Source: Apophysomyces variabilis
Lineage: Eukaryota; Mucoromycota; Mucoromycetes; Mucorales; Mucoraceae
Length of the DNA: 64,000 bases
NCBI GenBank assembly: GCA_002749535.1
Contig: MZZL01000394.1
Coordinates: 62,001 to 126,000 of the forward strand
Reading direction: 5' to 3'
The position numbers and the translations under genes were made by a program. Below are positions 61,905 through 64,000 of the stretch, one piece after another; positions within the stretch are counted from its first letter, which is position 1; each line of letters begins with the position of its first letter. The notes beneath the pieces are model-generated. The model ran no database searches. It saw only the letters and a list, made by a program, of their open reading frames with translations, and was not told the DNA's origin.

Positions 61905-62435
61905 ATTGGGCTTAATTTACCAAGAACGGAAAGGTCTCACCTGTCTCTTTCATTAGTCTTCGGAGGATGATGTGATTTTTTCGTCCTACTGACGATCTCT
62001 CGCTTTATATTGGACCACATTTTAATTGTTCAACAACACTACAATTTTACTCGGCATTCCTTTCTTCGCGGTACTCTTGGCACGGGTTCGGATTCTGGTG
62101 TCGTTGTGCAAAAGAATTTTGTCACCCTTCTTGAAGATCCCGTGGTACGAGACTAGTAAATCTGCAAAACTCATTCCGATAGGTAGAATAACTCGATTTT
62201 TAATCAACGAAAATAACCGAGGCGCAGAACTCTGTGAAAGAATAACGCAAGTTATACTCATTTAAGGCTTCGTATGAATGAATAATAAATATCATCTTGA
62301 GCAGAAATCATATTGAGCTATGACAGATTACGGGCTGATAGTCTTATAGAGAGCATACTATATATTTCTTATACAGTGTTTCCCGAAAGTAAAGTGGCGC
62401 CAGGCGGAAATCGATATCGCGCTGACCCTAGTACA
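61905..62435. other. Intergenic
   Basis: No gene recognised. Overlapping short frames on both strands near 62022-62265 have no family motif. Confidence 0.45.
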
Positions 62436-62789
62436 TTAGCAACATGGCTGCAGATGAGTTAGCTTGTGGGCAATGTCTTTGGTGACCTCTACCCAGAAAT
62501 TCGTGCTGGGGGCTGGCAACGATTCCATAATAAAACGTTGAAAATGTGCACCGAAGGTGGTTAATTTGTTGTACGGTTCCACAGAATTGATATACAATAG
62601 TTTTGGATTGCCGAGCAAACAGGCAGCGAGTACCTTTGACAAAGCAAATCTGTAGCACGGATTGACCCTCCAATCTCCGTTCAACAGCTGGATAATATCT
62701 TCGTTTTGGATTTTATACTCGAAATGCTTCATGGGATTATCGAGGGTGGATCGTGCCAAGGCCCTTTGCGTTTCTTATTTCTCATTTTT
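62436..62789 (-). pseudogene. Unassigned decayed gene fragment
   Basis: The minus strand reads CAEFVDKNEK, then TAA, then ETQRALARSTLDNPMKHFEY, IIQLLNGDWRVNPCYRFALS and TTFGAHFQRFIMESLPAPST, ending LTHLQPCC. Protein-like composition over about 115 codons with a stop near the start suggests a dead copy of a repeated gene. Family unknown. Confidence 0.45.
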
Positions 62790-62963
62790 ATCAACAAACT
62801 CGGCACACTTATCGTCTGCCCTTTCTCATTTTTCGATTGCTGAAATTACAAAGAGCACGCTTGGCTTGAGTAGAATTTGTTGACACGTGAATTTGACAAG
62901 GAATCACTGGTTGCCATGGCAAATACTTGCCTCTTGGTGATATAAATTGCAAACCGCTCCATG

Positions 62964-63640
62964 TTATGTGTGCGGAAGACACTGCTCATGACCTTTCTGT
63001 CGTTTTGTGATTTGTGCTGCAGGCTGCAAGCCTCTGTCACACGTGCCTATAACATAACGTCCTGTTACCGTTCCTCTGCTGATACGCACAATGCCATCAC
63101 CTCGCTTTGGTCTTCTTGTTGGCTGGCATTCGTGCGGAAGTCTCAGGCTGCATTTAATCAAGCCTACAATACAAATCACATCGACGATGGTAGTTTCATG
63201 TGTTCGTCTCTGGGCACTTGAGCTTTGCAAGTGAACCCTTCTTTGACCAGGTCATCTACTTTTCATGTTGACAATGAAAGGCAGATACGTTAAAGAAGAC
63301 GCAGTTTCCTTAAAGTTCATGTCCGTTTTTTTTCACCTTTGGATTCAATATAGGCACTCTTTACTTTTTCCTGCACTGCCCCTTTCTACAGGCTGTAACT
63401 AAGGTTCTCTGAGAGATCGGTTGCAATGTTTTCTTACAGATTCAGGCACAGTGCTCTTGGATTCCTTAAGTCCTGTGTATACCTGCATTCTTTGTTCTAG
63501 AACCTGTTCTAGACGGCTGACTGGTTCTCATCAATGCAATCTAGAATGACTTTTTTATGCTCCTCAATGAGAAGACATAGGCAACCAGTCTTCCAACGTT
63601 TTCCGAAGGTGTCTGGGTCTCTCGTACTGTTGCGCCGCAT
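62964..63640 (-). pseudogene. Decayed Tc1/mariner transposase
   Basis: Broken across frames with several stops. The upstream part (about 63500-63640) reads FGKRWKTGCLCLLIEEHKKV, like the HTH-linker of fungal mariner transposases, then stops and frameshifts. The downstream part (62964-63230) reads TTIVDVICIVGLIKCSLRLP and GDGIVRISRGTVTGRYVIG, the central DDE region between the first and second catalytic residues. The C-terminal NPIE region is missing. Different copy from the fragment at 57268-57597. Confidence 0.68.
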
Positions 63641-64000
63641 CTTTGTGCCGTATGAACGTCGATTTCCAATTATTTGCAGTAGCAGGAGCGCTTAAATTCA
63701 TCTCAAATGAACAATCTCACTTTATCCCAACTCACGTATAGTATGAAATTACGGCTTGACCGATGGTTCTCTCATTGCAACATCGATTTCAGTCTTCAAT
63801 ATGCGTAGCTTCTGTTTCCATATTTTGTTTTTAACATAGTTCAGACAAACACTGTGTACGAGAGCCCAGCGTTTCAAGACCATACTACTCTTCATCAACA
63901 ATATGACCATAGGCTCGGACCTGCCATACTCATTGACAACAGTTCCCTTTTCGTTTTCATACGTAAATTGAATGCTCGTTATGGCAAGAGGTATACGTAA
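63641..64000. other. Window end, minus-strand coding-like stretch
   Basis: The minus strand is open from the window edge to about 63745 (TYENEKGTVVNEYGRSEPMV, KRWALVHSVCLNYVKNKIWK, ending REPSVKP then TAA). Probably the end of a gene lying outside the window or a transposon relic; family unknown. Confidence 0.4.

Noticed and set aside
1..64000. CRISPR arrays, bacterial operons, riboswitches
   Set aside because: No direct-repeat arrays or bacterial gene layout; the sequence is clearly eukaryotic.

Overview
The window is nuclear DNA from a filamentous fungus, most probably an early-diverging lineage of the Mucoromycota type. The evidence is gene style: every host gene is split by many short GT...AG introns (about 45-170 nt). 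The families are fungal (Bem1, Rho-GDI, Not3/5, Vps51, TRP-like channel, two-LysM secreted protein, Ino4-like bHLH). Intergenic DNA is AT-rich and there is one 389-nt assembly gap. The lineage call is inference; no rRNA or mitochondrial marker is present.

Layout. 0-11 kb: compact housekeeping block with RPN3 (proteasome), IMP3 (SSU processome), BEM1 and Rho-GDI (polarity GTPase control), and NOT3/5 (mRNA decay). 11-20 kb: gene-poor, with the gap, a decayed Helitron-type PIF1 helicase, a diverged tandem repeat with hairpin cores, and one tRNA-Lys(TTT). 20-41.5 kb: secreted LysM protein, a mitochondrial protein, a UHRF1-like UBL-SRA-RING protein next to a CDCA7-like zinc-finger protein, a small gene overlapping the CDCA7-like start, VPS51, a small secreted protein, tafazzin, a TRP-like channel, two small proteins, an APC permease and FKBP12. 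42.4-47.7 kb: one large minus-strand gene that, when spliced, joins three tandem MACPF units to a FAR1/FLYWCH-like zinc-finger region and Sel1 repeats. 49-52 kb: cyclin L and a single-span membrane protein. 52-64 kb: transposon-rich, with an intact Fanzor-like (eukaryotic TnpB) gene, two mariner/IS630 relics, a two-gene retroelement-like unit with a 58-bp inverted duplication, and an Ino4-like bHLH gene.

Three items stand out. (1) The Fanzor-like gene appears full length, with all three candidate RuvC acidic residues and zinc-finger cysteines. (2) UHRF1-like and CDCA7-like genes lie on the same strand 382 bp apart; both families act in maintaining DNA methylation in animals and plants, so a fungal pair suggests a linked epigenetic module. 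The UHRF1-like protein lacks the TTD/PHD histone reader and seems to lack the NKR finger of the SRA domain. (3) The triple-MACPF/zinc-finger/Sel1 gene has an architecture I do not recognise.

Intron positions were placed by eye from reading frame, splice signals and family conservation. Gene outer limits are coding limits only.
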